Below, piece by piece: positions 1 through 11,287 of a DNA stretch of 64,000 nucleotides. Position numbers and translations under genes: made by a program. Source of the stretch: Phaeoceros laevis. Lineage: Eukaryota > Anthocerotophyta > Anthocerotopsida > Notothyladales. Position 1 is the first letter of the stretch. Every line of letters begins with the position of its first letter. The stretch is from positions 1 through 64,000 of the forward strand of contig JBNGIQ010009000.1 in the NCBI GenBank assembly GCA_049999765.1. Direction: 5' to 3'. The notes beneath the pieces were generated by a model. The model did no database searches and was not told the DNA's origin. It saw only the letters and a list, made by a program, of their open reading frames with translations.

Positions 1-3000
1 CCCTCTAATGATCTGTACAAACTTGAGTGCACACCTTCTAGAGTACACTCTACAGCTCACCTCACTCAAGCTGAGCAAGCCACCACTTTCAAGCTTTGGC
101 ACCATCGTCTTGGGCACATCAATGTGCGGCAAATGAAACAAGTGGTTGATGGCAACCTATACAGAGAATCACCCAAGTTTGTGTGTCAGTCTAAAATCTT
201 CTGTGAACTCTGCATCTATGGCAAACATCATAAGATGCCACATATAGATAAGAATCATACTAGGGCTCAGACATTGTTGGAACTAGTCCATTCTGATCTA
301 TGTGGTCCTATGTCAAAGTTCTCCTTTGGCGGGGCTAGGTATTTTCTATCCTTCATTGATGATTGGAGTAGATTCACAGTTGTGTATTTTCTGGCAAGGA
401 AATCCACAAACACTAGAGTCATTTAAGGACTATCTAGCTAATGCACAACGTCAAACCTCTTACCTGCTAAAGACACTTAGATCTGATGGAGGTGGAGAGT
501 ATGGGTCCAATGCTTTCAAACAACTATGCAAAGAGTTAGGAATTTCACGGCAACTTACCATTTCCTACACGTCCAAGCAGAATCCCATAGCTAAAAGGAA
601 CAATGGCACAGTCCAAGAGCAGGCCAAGGCCTCTCTTTCATAGGCTGGACTTTCAGTTGGGTACTGGGCAAAAGCTGTTGCAGCTGCTATCTACATCAAG
701 AATCGCACTCCAACAGCAGCAGTACCTGGCAGCACTCCCTTTGAGCGCTGGACAGGGCACAAACCTCGGATATCTCATTTGCGGGTGTTTGGAAGCCTTG
801 CTTATGCTTTCATCCCAAAGGAAAAACGCAAGAAAATGCAACCAAATGCTGTCAAGTACATCTTCGTGGGCTACATTGAGGGTATCAAAGGATACAAGTT
901 GTTCAACCCAGAAAATCGCAAGATGGTGCATGCCAGGAGTGTCATCTTTGATGAAGATGCTATCCTCCATCGTCCTCACCACTCCTCACCTGCTCCAGCA
1001 CTTGAGGAAAATGAAGTTAGTTCTAGAGAGGATAGTGAATCACACTATACCGAGGATACAGCTGCATCTGATCATGATGCCCAGTCTACCAATTCTGATG
1101 AAGGGTCTGCTGCTGATGACACATCATCTGATTCAGCCTCTGACACAAGATCAACAGCCTCCTCTGACCACGAAGTTGAGGATGCTGAAAATGCTAAGGA
1201 AGCTGAGGATGTCCTTCCTCTTGGAGCAGTTAGTCATTTCTCATCCAACTCGGAGTCTGAACAATGTTCTCCAGAGGCTAGCGAGGACGAGGCTGCACCA
1301 GCCGCAGCCCCATCTCCACTTTTAGGACGTGGAATGCGGGCGCATCGTCCTCGTGATTAATGGATAGTTCCTCCTTACACACCACCAAGCAATTCTCTGC
1401 GGCCATCAAGAAAATCTTCTCGCAAGGCAACACAGGTCCCTGATCCAACCCTACGGTTTGGCACTGTGCATGTTGAGGAGGAGATACCTGAAGAGGGAGC
1501 TGGAGTTGCTGATGACGAAGGCACAACACCTGGAGAGGGAGCTGAGGAGGAATCAAAAAATCACTTCTCTAAGCTAAGCTCTAAACAAGCACAAATTGCT
1601 CATGCACTAATTGCTGAAGCTTTGTCCGTTGCTGAACAAGCTGGGGATCCAAGCACAATGACAGAAGCACTAAATGGACCACATTCAGTCCAGTGGAAGG
1701 CAGGAATTCAGTCAGAATATGACAGCTTGATTCAGAATGGCACCTGGAAGCTCGTGCCGCTGCCTCCAGGAAGGCGGTTACGAGCAAATGGGTATTTAAA
1801 ACCAAGCTTAATCCAGATGGTTTAGTTGCAAGGTACAAGGCTAGGTTGGTTGCTCGTGGATTCACACAGCGGCCAGGCCTTGATTATAATGAAACCTTCT
1901 CACCAGTCGTAAGGTTCACATCTGTCCGGGTCTTGCTTGCTTTTGTAGCTCAGAATGATCTTACTGTCCATCATATGGACGTAAAAACTGCATTTTTACA
2001 TGGAGAGTTAGAGGAAGATGTCTACATGCAACAACCCGAGGGGTATGAAGACAAGAAGCATCCTGAGTATGTCTGCAAGCTATTAAAACCATATACGGGC
2101 TGAAACAAGCTCCTAGAGCATGGTTTCAGAAATTCAGCACATTTCTTAAGTCCTTAGGATTTAAAGAGAGTGATGCAGATCCAAATGTCTACCTCTGTAC
2201 TGATGGAGACATGTTTGTCATCATAGCCCTGTATGTAGATGATGCATTACTCATAACCAATAGTCTTGGACAAATGTTGCTTAGAATCAAAGGTCTTCTC
2301 CGCAAGCATTTTGAAATGACGGACCTTGGGGTCATTCGGTTCTTCTTGGGAGTTCAAGTGCTGCTTGTACCTGCAAAAGGGTCAGTACTACTGCACCAAG
2401 CACACTACATCGACCTGATGTTGAAAACCTTCAACATGGAGGATGCTAAGCCAGTAAGTACACCAATGGCAACCGGATCATGATTGTCCAAGCTGGATTG
2501 TCCCAAAACTGAGGAAGAGAGAGCTACAATGCAAGCTGTTCCCTACCGGAAATTTGTAGGATTTGCGTTGTGCCTCTCTACAAAAACAAGGCTTGATCTC
2601 AGCCAACCCAGTGGCATCCTTTCTCAATTTGTTGAAGACCCTGGCACCACTCACTGGACAGCAGGAAAGCGGGTCATGCGTTATCTTAAGGGCACACGAA
2701 ATTATGGACTTAGATATCGCAAAGATCCAACCGTTAAAAAGCTTTTCCTGCAAGGATACACTGATGCTGACTAGGGAGGCGACCCCGATACAAGGAAATC
2801 TGTGTCAGCTTACTGTTTTATGCTCGCTGGAGCTGCAGTCTCTTGGCAGTCGAAGAAACAAACATTTGTGAGTGTCAAAATGGGGGGTTAGGGCAACCGT
2901 GCCCTAGTCCTCTTTATATATGATATTAACTAACATACTTAGCTTAACTCACCCTCACAAGGGGAGCTTGAATTCTAACAGTGAGCACTTCAACCACCGA

Positions 3001-3355
3001 AGCTGAGTATGGAGCTGCTGCAGAGAGCTGAAAGGAGGCTGTGGCAAATCAAAGATTGCTGCCAGATATATCACAGGAATAGGCAGATCCCACACTAGTG
3101 TTTTGTGATAACCAATCCGCACTTCTTCTTGCCAGTAATCCTGTCTATCATGCACGTACAAAGCATATAGACTTGCATTTACATTATGTTAGGCAAGCAA
3201 TAACACATAAAGAAGTAGCTCTTACATATGTTCCTACAGATTCTAACAATGCTGATCTGCTCACAAAACCATTAAGCAGAGAAAGGCATGAGTCACATGT
3301 ACAGAGTTTAGGAATGACTGATGTCTCACCATATCTGGCACATGCACTTAAGTAG
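1..3355 (+). mobile_element. Ty1/copia retrotransposon, degenerate pol region
   Basis: The pol domains run in copia order: GAG-pre-integrase zinc region (about 100-280), integrase core with VHSDLCGP, FIDDWSRF and LRSDGGGEY (280-640), integrase C-terminal part with LRVFGSLAY (780-960), an acidic linker, reverse transcriptase from about 1690 with VARGFTQ, DVKTAFLHGELEE and the catalytic YVDD near 2230, and RNase H with KHIDLHLHYVRQ and NADLLTKPL (3098-3300). Integrase before reverse transcriptase is the copia order. The frame is broken near 415, 640, 1357, 1790, 2100 and 2480, and by a 108-bp insertion at 2873, so this is a dead copy. The 5' LTR and gag lie outside the window. Gene order and motifs are seen; loss of activity is inferred from the breaks. 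Confidence 0.93.
2873..2980. mobile_element. 108-bp LTR-like insertion (solo LTR of a TRIM-type element?) inside copia RNase H
   Basis: The insert starts TGTCAAAA and ends TTCTAACA, the TG...CA ends of an LTR, and is flanked by a perfect 5-bp target duplication GTGAG (2868-2872 and 2981-2985). The copia reading frame stops being copia-like at the left edge and resumes exactly at the right edge, so both borders are sharp. It contains a TATATA stretch near 2915 and no coding potential. Very short LTRs are typical of TRIM elements; a solo LTR would arise by LTR-LTR recombination. No PBS or polypurine tract is present, which fits a solo LTR. Family assignment is inference. Confidence 0.75.
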
Positions 3356-4014
3356 GACACATCAATTGCAGAGGCTACTGGAAATTCTTAGCATACAAGC
3401 CTGGATTAGGTCATTCAGTGTCAGAGTCAACCTCTGACCGGCTAATGTAGGTGCTAGGTCTAGAATTGAGTCTCCACAGTGAGCACTCACAACCGGAGTC
3501 GCTGTCAGTCGTCATGTTTGTACACTGCCGCAGAATCCCCGCCATCTGGAAGAGATACAGCTCTGCAACTGCAAACACCAACACTTTGGATTAATCCACA
3601 GGAGCAGAGCAGCCAATTCTTAGACAAAGGGCAGCACCAGTGAGCTTACTGTAGCGATGGACAGCAGCCCCGGTTTTATCAACATCTGAACTCACTCGCA
3701 CCATCAGCTCTAAAGATTCTTGGTCATGGTACTGGATTGGAGGGCCTACACAAACCGGTTTCCATCCTCCACAAAAACAAGGGCCAACATCTTCGCTGCT
3801 TAGCCAATCTTCTCCTTCAATATCCAAGGGCGAGAAGGTTTGGACAGCAGCATCAGCTGTTTGAGCACGAGCTGGGTGCCAGAGGAGCTTCAGGATTGCA
3901 AGGCCGAGCATCGCACACACCAATGAGAGCAACATCAAGCCACAGCGTGGAAGGAAGACTGTCGCGAAAGAAGAACAGTCACATGCAAACCATAAGCGTG
4001 CAGCTAAGAGGGAG

Positions 4015-4678
4015 TGTCGAGGAAGTAGGTCAAAGGCCTATTCGTTAAATACTTAAATAGCTGCATACTTAGTTTGAGTCCTGGACGGGTATAACCCAAC
4101 CGACACCGACCGGTGTCGGTTAGGTGAACAGCATGTCCGCTCCTCGCGACGTGCCCGCTGGTCATATGAACAGTGTGAGTGCATTCTTGAATATATTTGT
4201 CTTTCTGCTGATCGATCTGTCAATCCTACGCGCCGCCCCACGATATTCCTCTCCCGCCAAGTCCATATCCAACCATCCCCTATATAAGAGCCTTACTCTC
4301 AAAAGTTCATCCTCCGAAGTTGTCTTCCTCTAGTCCTCCCGCTTTTTCTGCCTTGCTGCTCTTTCGATATCATGAGTCCTACCGCTATCTCGTGTTTTCT
4401 CAAAGCCTGAGTCCTGCTGTTGGCCTGCTGCCAATCTGTGCTCATTCACCTGTTCCCTCTTCTGCCTGTCCCTCTTTTTTAGCTTGCTCTCTCCTCATTT
4501 CTGTCACCTGTCTCTAAAACAATCCACACACATTATTCAGCGATCCAAGCTGGTGCAGCTACTTTCGTTCTTTGGGGCTGTCCAGCTCTTTTAGACTAGA
4601 ACCCATTGTTTGGGACAACATCAGTACCATGGCCGCTAGTCCATCTCAGCAACAGGCCAGGCTGACTGTATTAATCCA
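4015..4678 (+). repeat. Probable 3' LTR of the copia element, right end undefined
   Basis: The purine run AAGAGGGAG ends at 4014 and is followed directly by TGTCGAGG, the expected polypurine-tract/LTR junction. A TATATAAG box lies at 4281-4288 and would mark the U3 promoter. A perfect 11-bp inverted repeat (4098-4121) lies in the presumed U3. No clear CA end or tRNA-complementary primer site was found before the gypsy fragment starts at about 4679, so the LTR may be truncated by that junction. 3356-4014 is untranslated element sequence between pol and the LTR. A short open stretch from ATG 4629 could be the start of a gag, in which case LTR and leader of a second element are present. Confidence 0.55.
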
Positions 4679-7005
4679 CTAGCATGTGTCACAGGTAGTC
4701 ACAAAGTCCCTCACATCTTTCTTCATGTCCTTCCAGAAAAAGCACTCAGCTAGTGTTGCTAATGTGCGACTGATCCCCGGATGTGCAGCTGAAGGCACTT
4801 CGTGTGCTTCCTGGAGCAAACTGAGCCGAATGTGAGCAATATTAGGAATAAACAGACGGTCCTGAAACCAGAGAAGACCTTCCTTGTCCTTCCAGTCACC
4901 ATTGTTTTCCTTGATGGCTTTGTAGGCGGCTCTGGCTTCGAAGTCCACTGATAAGGCATGCCGTATCTCCTCTTCCCACCCAGGTTGCAGTTGCCAGGTT
5001 GACTGGACCTGATTGAGCTGCAACCGACATAAGGCGTCAGCAATCCTATTTTGGCTTCCCTGTTTGTACTGCACAGAAAAAGTAAACTGTTGGAAGAATT
5101 CCAGCCACCTAGCCTGCTTGCGAGAGAGACTAGGTTGTGTTTGCAAATAGCGGAGAGGGCTATGGTCGGTTTCTAATGTAAACGAGACACCCTCTACAAA
5201 ACACCTCCATTGCTTAAGGGCGAGTACCTGAGCAAGGGCCTCCTTTTCATGTGTGGACAAGTTAACTTCGGCACCTTTGAGCTTTCAGCTGTAAAAAGCA
5301 ATGGGTTGCATTCCCTGCCCTTGGTCTTGCTGCAAGACGACAATGACAGCATAATCAGATGCGTCTGTTGCAATGATAAATGGAAAACGAGCATCTGGGT
5401 AAATAAGCACAGGTGCAGAAGTTAATGCCTGTTTCAGTGCATCGAAGGCCTACTGCTGGTCAGCCCCCCACATCCATTGTTTGGTGTGCTGCAAAAGTCT
5501 AGTGAGCGGGGTGGCTATCCTGGCGAAGCCTCGCACAAATTTGCGGTAGTACGATGCTAAACCTAAGAAGGATTGCAAATCAATGACATTCTTGGGCTGG
5601 GGCCAGTCCCGCACTGCCTGCACTTTTTTAGGATCTACTCTAATACCCTGTGCATCAACAATATGGCCTAAGTACTCCAAGCTTGGCATTAAAAACTCGC
5701 ACTTACTGGTTTATGCGTAGAGCTGACTAGTGCGGAGTCTTTGGAGGACTTGCCGAAGCTTCAAATAGTGCTCTTCCTGAGTCTTGCTATAGATCAACAG
5801 GTCGTCCAGATAAATTAGATCCCCTTGGCCCAACATGTCACTAAATGTATCATTCATAAGTGATTGGAATGTCGCTTCTGAATCTTGGCGTTTGTCATTC
5901 CGAAATTTAATACCAACCACTCGAAATGCCCGTACCTAGTATTGAAGGCAATCTTTTCTATGTCTTCTTCCTTCACTCTCACTTGGTGGTATCCTACTAC
6001 CATGTCAATTTTGGAAAAGAACTTAGCACCTGCAAGTCCCTCTAGCAACTCATCAATCCTTGGCAACGGGAAGCTATTTTTCTTAGTGATATTGTTGAGG
6101 CCCCTGTAATTTATGCACATGCGAAGACCCCCATTCTTCTTTTTGGTAAATAGGATAGGTGCACCATATAGAGAGCGAGATGGGCGGATATAACCTCGTT
6201 CTAGCAGCTTTCGATTTGTCGCTTGGCTTCTTGTAGTTCCGCTGGGGACATTCTGTTGGCTGGTCGATTGGGTGGTTTGTGCTAGCCAGGCAGCAACTCG
6301 ATGGCATGGTCACATGGTTGGGACGGAGGCAGGCCTGCTGGGAGTCCATCAACTAGTACGTCACTATATTCTTGCAGGAGCTATCGCAATTTTGGGTCAA
6401 ATGTAGAGCAGGGCTGTTGCTTAGCCTTGCCCTTCTCCCTGATCATGAACAGCAAAAACTGCCTTTCCTCCTCAAATCACGATGAGTAGCCCGAGCACTC
6501 ACCTGGTGAATCTGAGCAGCTGGGGATTGATCTAGCCTACAAGGCTTGCCTCCTTTGATAATTACCTGGCGGTTGCCTAGTTGCAACATCAGCTCACGTG
6601 TTTTCCAGGTTACCGCCGGGTCATGATACTCAAGCCATAGCATGCCAAGTATGGCGTCGTAGCTGCTGTCTAGTGTCGTGGCTACAAACTCCAAATATTC
6701 CCAATGTTCTCCTATCCGTAGGTTGAGATGCTTACTGATCTGTGAAGGTTGTGTTGTTGTCCTGCCATCCCCGAAGCTCACACTCCCTCCCTCTTTAGCT
6801 GTCAGAAAGCCATGCTTGCGTGCAAAGTCTAGGGATAGGAAGTTGTCTAGGGATACGAAGTTGCTCGTAGCTCCACAATCGCAGGAAAAATGCAATCTCG
6901 TCTATTCAGTTTGCCTGCCACCTTGAAAGTATTGCTTACCCTGCTGCAGCCTGATTTTCTGGGGTTTGCCTTACCCTCAGCCTTCACCCCTCCAGCTAAG
7001 GGTCC
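4679..7005 (-). mobile_element. Ty3/gypsy retrotransposon fragment, protease to integrase N-terminus
   Basis: On the minus strand the domains run protease (about 6900-6530, DCGATSNF active-site region), reverse transcriptase (6120-5700, with the YLDD catalytic box in IYLDDLLIYS), RNase H (5400-5000, TDHSPLRYL) and the start of integrase (HHCC-type zinc region ending TTCDTC). Protease-RT-RNaseH-integrase is the gypsy order. Stops and frame changes occur near 6083, 5711 and 5440. The copy is cut off just inside the integrase zinc-binding segment at 4679, so the integrase core and 3' LTR are missing. No gag zinc knuckle is seen upstream; the CACTA end begins at 7009. Coding capacity is lost. Confidence 0.9.
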
Positions 7006-7008
7006 TCG

Positions 7009-7145
7009 CACTACAAGAAAAAAGCCAAAAGTATCACGGCTGGCAATCACGGATTTGGCCAAATCTATCACGGTTAAGGCTATTTGTCACAGAAAATGGC
7101 AAAAACGGTGGACCGTGTCAAAACCGTGATTAAAGGCATACCGTG
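7009..7145 (+). mobile_element. CACTA (En/Spm) transposon terminus
   Basis: The sequence CACTACAAGAAAA begins at 7009, the classical terminal inverted repeat of plant CACTA elements. It is followed by clustered short subterminal repeats in both orientations around the core TCACGG/ACCGTG (about 7030-7145), as expected for transposase-binding sites. The 3 bases before it are TCG, a possible target duplication. No matching inverted end (TTTTCTTGTAGTG followed by TCG) and no transposase were found in the window, so this is a one-ended remnant or its partner has decayed. Confidence 0.7.
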
Positions 7146-8195
7146 CTTGGAAAATAAGTCGCGGTATCCCGGCTCCTAACCGGCTCCCCTCCCCGTCCCG
7201 ATTCCCGCAGGCTGTTAGGTCCTTCCTTCCACAGGCACTGCCATCCGCACCGCTCTACTGTCAGGTCCTTTCTTCAAGTGTTGTCAGGTCCTTTCAGGTG
7301 CTGTGAGGTCCTTTCCTGAGGTGCTGACCGCCACCCCGGACGTCCCTAATCACAGGCCGCTTCGGCTCACGAGGTGCTGACACTTGTCACACTAACATCA
7401 CACGATTTAGAAATTCAAATTTCAAATATCTTGTTTGGGGGTAACAATATTAACATTAAATACGGTTACTTGATTTAACATAAACATAACAATGGCACGA
7501 AGCCACTAATCCCGTTCACACAAGTCCTTAGAAATTCAAAGTTCACCACCACTCCACCGCTTGGTTCTTGGTCAGCCATGTACTGCCTGAACCTCTGATC
7601 AAGTCTGTGGAAGACCATCTGAAGGCCCTGACCTGATGGCCCCTTGCAAGTTCGCACCTCTGAGGTTTTGCACCCTCCAATCTCTGCAAGTGTCCACAAT
7701 GAGAGTGAAAACTAGTCAGAAAGCTAGTTGGAAGTTGGAGCAACGGAGGTCAGCAACTTCACAGACTAGGGCGCAAAAAACTGCAGGCAAGCAAACAATT
7801 GGGACTCTACCGTATCACGCCCGTAAATATGTTCGAAATTTGCACGCTGTAGATTAGCTCCCTTTTGCTTTGCAACCTATGCATGAGATGGCTCAAGAGG
7901 CTCAGGCGACAAGTTGCTGCAGATTTCTGAAGGCACTGAATATATGTTACCTTCAAGTTTGCTTGCTCCAGAATAGATCCATAAAGATTTGCATTTGTGA
8001 GGTCAGCATTCCGCGTATCCGTGGGAAGGAGTTGCTAAGAATTACCTTTTCAAAACACTCAACAAGCTGGATGAACAGATCTACAGCAGAATTACCTAAT
8101 CTGAGCGGCTTACCTGCAAATGAGCTGAGTGCAGATCTGCTCCGCAGAAACTAGATTCTGTTTAACACAGCATCTGTATACAACAAAACAAGAAG
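7146..8195. other. Intergenic, no gene seen
   Basis: No coding region could be supported. A short direct repeat built on TCAGGTCCTTTC recurs three times between about 7259 and 7315. The segment next to 7009 may be the interior of the decayed CACTA element. Confidence 0.5.
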
Positions 8196-9990
8196 CTAGA
8201 CTTCAGGGGCTCGGACGGAGCGTATGCGCTTCGATGAGTTCCCTCCGGAACCTGCACCGTCTATGTAACCTTGCCTCTCACTTGGCTGAACCAGTGTAAG
8301 CTCCAGAGCTATAACTCTGCCAGACTTCGATCTTCTCTCTCGAGTGATTGTGGTGGAGTGACGCTCATTGACAGGATCGGAGTCTCCATTGACCTGCTGC
8401 AGGGCTTGCATGAGTAGTCTGTCAGCTCGCAAACAGCTCACCTAGCTACAGCTAGCTCCAGAGATGCTTGCATCAACCCATCTTAGCTAGTTAATTGCCG
8501 TGGTGCCCAACAAAAATGAAGCTGTTGCAATGGAAAAAATGAATGCTGCAAAGAAACAAGCTAGCTTCCTGATCGTGAAAATTGAGCAGGCCATGTGCAT
8601 TGTTATCCACATTTGACCCTTCGAAGCTTGTGCCCTGTCAAGCTGGTAGCAACCTGCCGAGTGCCTGCAAGATTGGTCAATAGGACATGAACCTTTAGGA
8701 CATCCTGATCAAGCATCAAGCTTTAGCTGGGTAGCTAGTATTTAAAGCACGAACGACATCCAGTTTGTTTATGCATCCCATATTTGCATAGACTATACTT
8801 TTCCTCTAAGAGGACTAGTCTTAACGTACCTCATGAGCCACTAATTCCCTGGATTCAATCTCGGCTTGTCGAGGGTTCACTGACCTGGCGCCCAGCAAAG
8901 TTGGAGGTGCAGTGCGGGAGCTTCTTCGGCCTTGAGTCTGGGGATGCAGGCTGCGAAGCACCTGTTGAATGCATGGGTACATCCTGTACGCTCTCACGAT
9001 TCTTAGCCTGCATGCACATATATATATATGCATACTTGTTAATGATAAGCCCAATCTCCTCCAGTAACAGTTGATTCAGGATGCACATATGCTACAAACT
9101 TGTACTGTATCGGAAAATGAGGCGAGGCAAAATGTATCCACAGCCAACGTACCTGATCAATCGCAGGTGATGTATGGCTGGGAAGTGTGAATATGTGGCA
9201 GCAAGGTTGCTTCCTGGAGCGCCTGAAAGCCTAGTTGCAGTGCTCTCGGTTTTAAGTTTGCTCTCACTCACTGGAAGCACTTGCAGGAGCCGGTTTCTGT
9301 GTTATGGCAGTGTCTGTGGAGGTTTGTGAAGCTTGCATACTCGTAGACAACCCCACTTGCTGAGCAGCTTGTACAAGCGAGCTTCCCTGTTGCTGCTGTT
9401 GATGTTGCAATAGCTGAAGCTAGAACCACAAAATTGTTACACAAATGTACAAAGGTCTCTTACAAAATTGTTACACGGATGCCCTAGAATATTTCACACC
9501 TCAACTTTGGCTAGTGGCACTTTACCTGAAAAAGTTGCTGAGTAGAATGCAGTTGCTGCTTATTTTGACCTGAACTAGGACTGTGACAGCTGTTGCACTA
9601 CAGTGGCACTGAGCCCTTGCTGGTTCTGAAACCGCTGGACATACTCCTGCTTTTGATCTGGAGCAATCTTGATACGAGAATGATACTGTCCCAGAACCAA
9701 ACCACATAGCTCCCATAGTTAGTGACACACTTTTCTCGAAGGTTGATCATTGCAGGCAATCACACAAAAGGAACATGGAAAAGGGAAGAACTAAAACATG
9801 GAGCCTCACAACGTCTGTTTGGTTTTGAAATGGATTTGCTGCTGTATGATGCCTCCAAGATTTTTTTGAGTAATTCATTCTCCCACTGCCAAGTCCACCA
9901 TCGCTGATACCAAGTCCACGATCAGAGCGGGACATACACCAGCAGGGCAGCTGAACATTTCACGAAAGAACTGGTACGTTCTTCAAGACC
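8196..9990 (-). CDS. Probable multi-exon gene for an unrecognised glutamine-rich protein (model incomplete)
   Basis: Several minus-strand segments look like exons. A terminal segment runs from about 8396 to a stop at 8196-8198 and ends RIRSVRAPEV. A 123-nt open segment 9007-8885 is flanked by CAG and GTCAGT. A glutamine-rich segment 9419-9272 (HQQQQQGSS) is flanked by TAG and GTGAGT. A further open segment around 9690-9540 (KIAPDQKQEYVQRFQ) ends at GTAAAG and contains glutamine runs. Further open stretches continue to about 9990 or beyond. Phases between segments do not all agree and at least one stop or frame problem lies near 9590, so this may be a decaying gene or need small exons I did not place. 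Composition (Q, S, basic tail) hints at a transcriptional co-factor, but no family was recognised. Confidence 0.3.
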
Positions 9991-10430
9991 TGTAACATGC
10001 AGTGAACGAGGTTGGCTTCCAGACTTTGAATTAATTTGTGTGACAGGACACTGTCCACTGACTCGTTCCTGCCCTTGCAACGGCGTCCTTCCTCTAAAAT
10101 GAGAATAACGAAATCATGTTGAAGATGCGAAAGGGGCATGGCAAAAGTGAAAATGGCCCTGTTCTCCCTTCCAATCAGCTCCCTTTCTTTTTAATATGGG
10201 AGGAAATTCATCACTCTGGTCATGTGTTCTGATACGTGCTGGATCAGTGTCTGCTATCCCTGTCCATGTCTCAGTGGGATAGAGTTAAGCACGCACATTC
10301 GCCTCAAGAGAAAGACAACAATCTGAGTTTGACGGGGATAGAGTTAAGCAAGCACATTCACACCCAAGAGAAGACAACAATCTCTCGCACACACACCTGT
10401 TAGTGAGCACTGGCTAGATCTTCAGTATTC
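9991..10430. repeat. Intergenic with a 59-bp tandem duplication at 10276-10392
   Basis: Two copies of a unit beginning GGGATAGAGTTAAGCA and ending near AGACAACAATCTC start at 10276 and 10335. They differ by a few substitutions and one indel. No gene is supported here, although 10000-10110 on the minus strand is open and could be a 5' exon of the glutamine-rich gene. Confidence 0.6.
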
Positions 10431-10787
10431 TCACGGTCGACCCTTACAACTGCAACGCCCGTTTGCGAATCGATGCACACGGTACCCATCCCTTACCACA
10501 ATGTCTCTCTGTTCAAGCCTTGACATGATTTCCATGGAGCTGTGGCAGTCGCTGCACATGCGTAGATTCTTCGTTGCCACCAGAGCTGTCCCACTCGGAG
10601 TGATCAACAGACCAAACGCCAGAGCTAGCTTCTCGGCATGCCCACAAAGTACATCTTCCTTTTCCTTCTGACTCAGTGGCTTAGTAGGTGGAGGAAATGC
10701 GCCATCGCTACCTCTGCAAAAACTGGAACACTTGGCTATGGCGGCCCTCGGACTGGGAAATGTTATCCAGGTAAGACGCAGCCACAT
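10431..10787 (-). pseudogene. Orphan C-terminal DYW-deaminase tail of a PPR protein
   Basis: The reading frame contains the end of a DYW domain: KEKEDVLCGHAEKLALAFGL with the HxE zinc/catalytic motif, then KNLRMCSDCHSSMEIMSRL with CxxC, then VVRDGYRVHRFANGRCSC. DYW-type PPR proteins edit C to U in organelle transcripts, and the DYW domain is the cytidine deaminase. Here the last three residues are GRP instead of DYW, and no PPR repeats or E motifs precede the fragment; upstream residues (about 1-45) are unlike the family. It is best read as a truncated copy. The HxE and CxxC signatures are intact, so decay is recent or the fragment is under some constraint. Which of these holds is not shown by the sequence. 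Confidence 0.7.
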
Positions 10788-11287
10788 GCCACAGTGGCCT
10801 GCCGTTTGAACTCACAGGGAAGCACCAGCAGCAGGGACATCTGTCGGAAAAGTCCCCTTCCAGCCGCTCAAAGGTCCAAATTAAGAATCGCCTGAAATTA
10901 GCTCTAGTTGAGTACGTACTCATTCACTAAAGAAGAGTCGGAGCATGATTGTAAAGTTTAATCGCAGGCTTGGGCCCAGCACGATCGTCGAAGTTGAAAG
11001 AATTACTTGTGGACTTTCGTCAGCCAGGGAGTTAATAACCAACCATCTTCAGCCACTTTCCAGAAGCGTGCTAGCCAAGGCAGAGAATTCGGGAAACCAC
11101 TTTCACTGCTGCCTTACAAAAGAGTCAAGCTCTCACCCCGACTATGCTCACTGGACTGTCTCAAACATTTGCATCCCGGTCGTAGGAGTGCCGTCCCCGT
11201 CATTTAGGAGCATTTCCAGTGTCCACGACTACTAGTCTAGTCTGTCCAGATTCGAGGTGCGATTGCAATCAGGTCAGAGTGTTGAGA
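10788..11287. other. Intergenic / 5' flank of the BAHD gene
   Basis: No gene supported. An in-frame extension of the downstream acyltransferase frame to 11219 exists, but it does not begin with ATG and lacks family similarity, so it is treated as leader. Confidence 0.5.
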
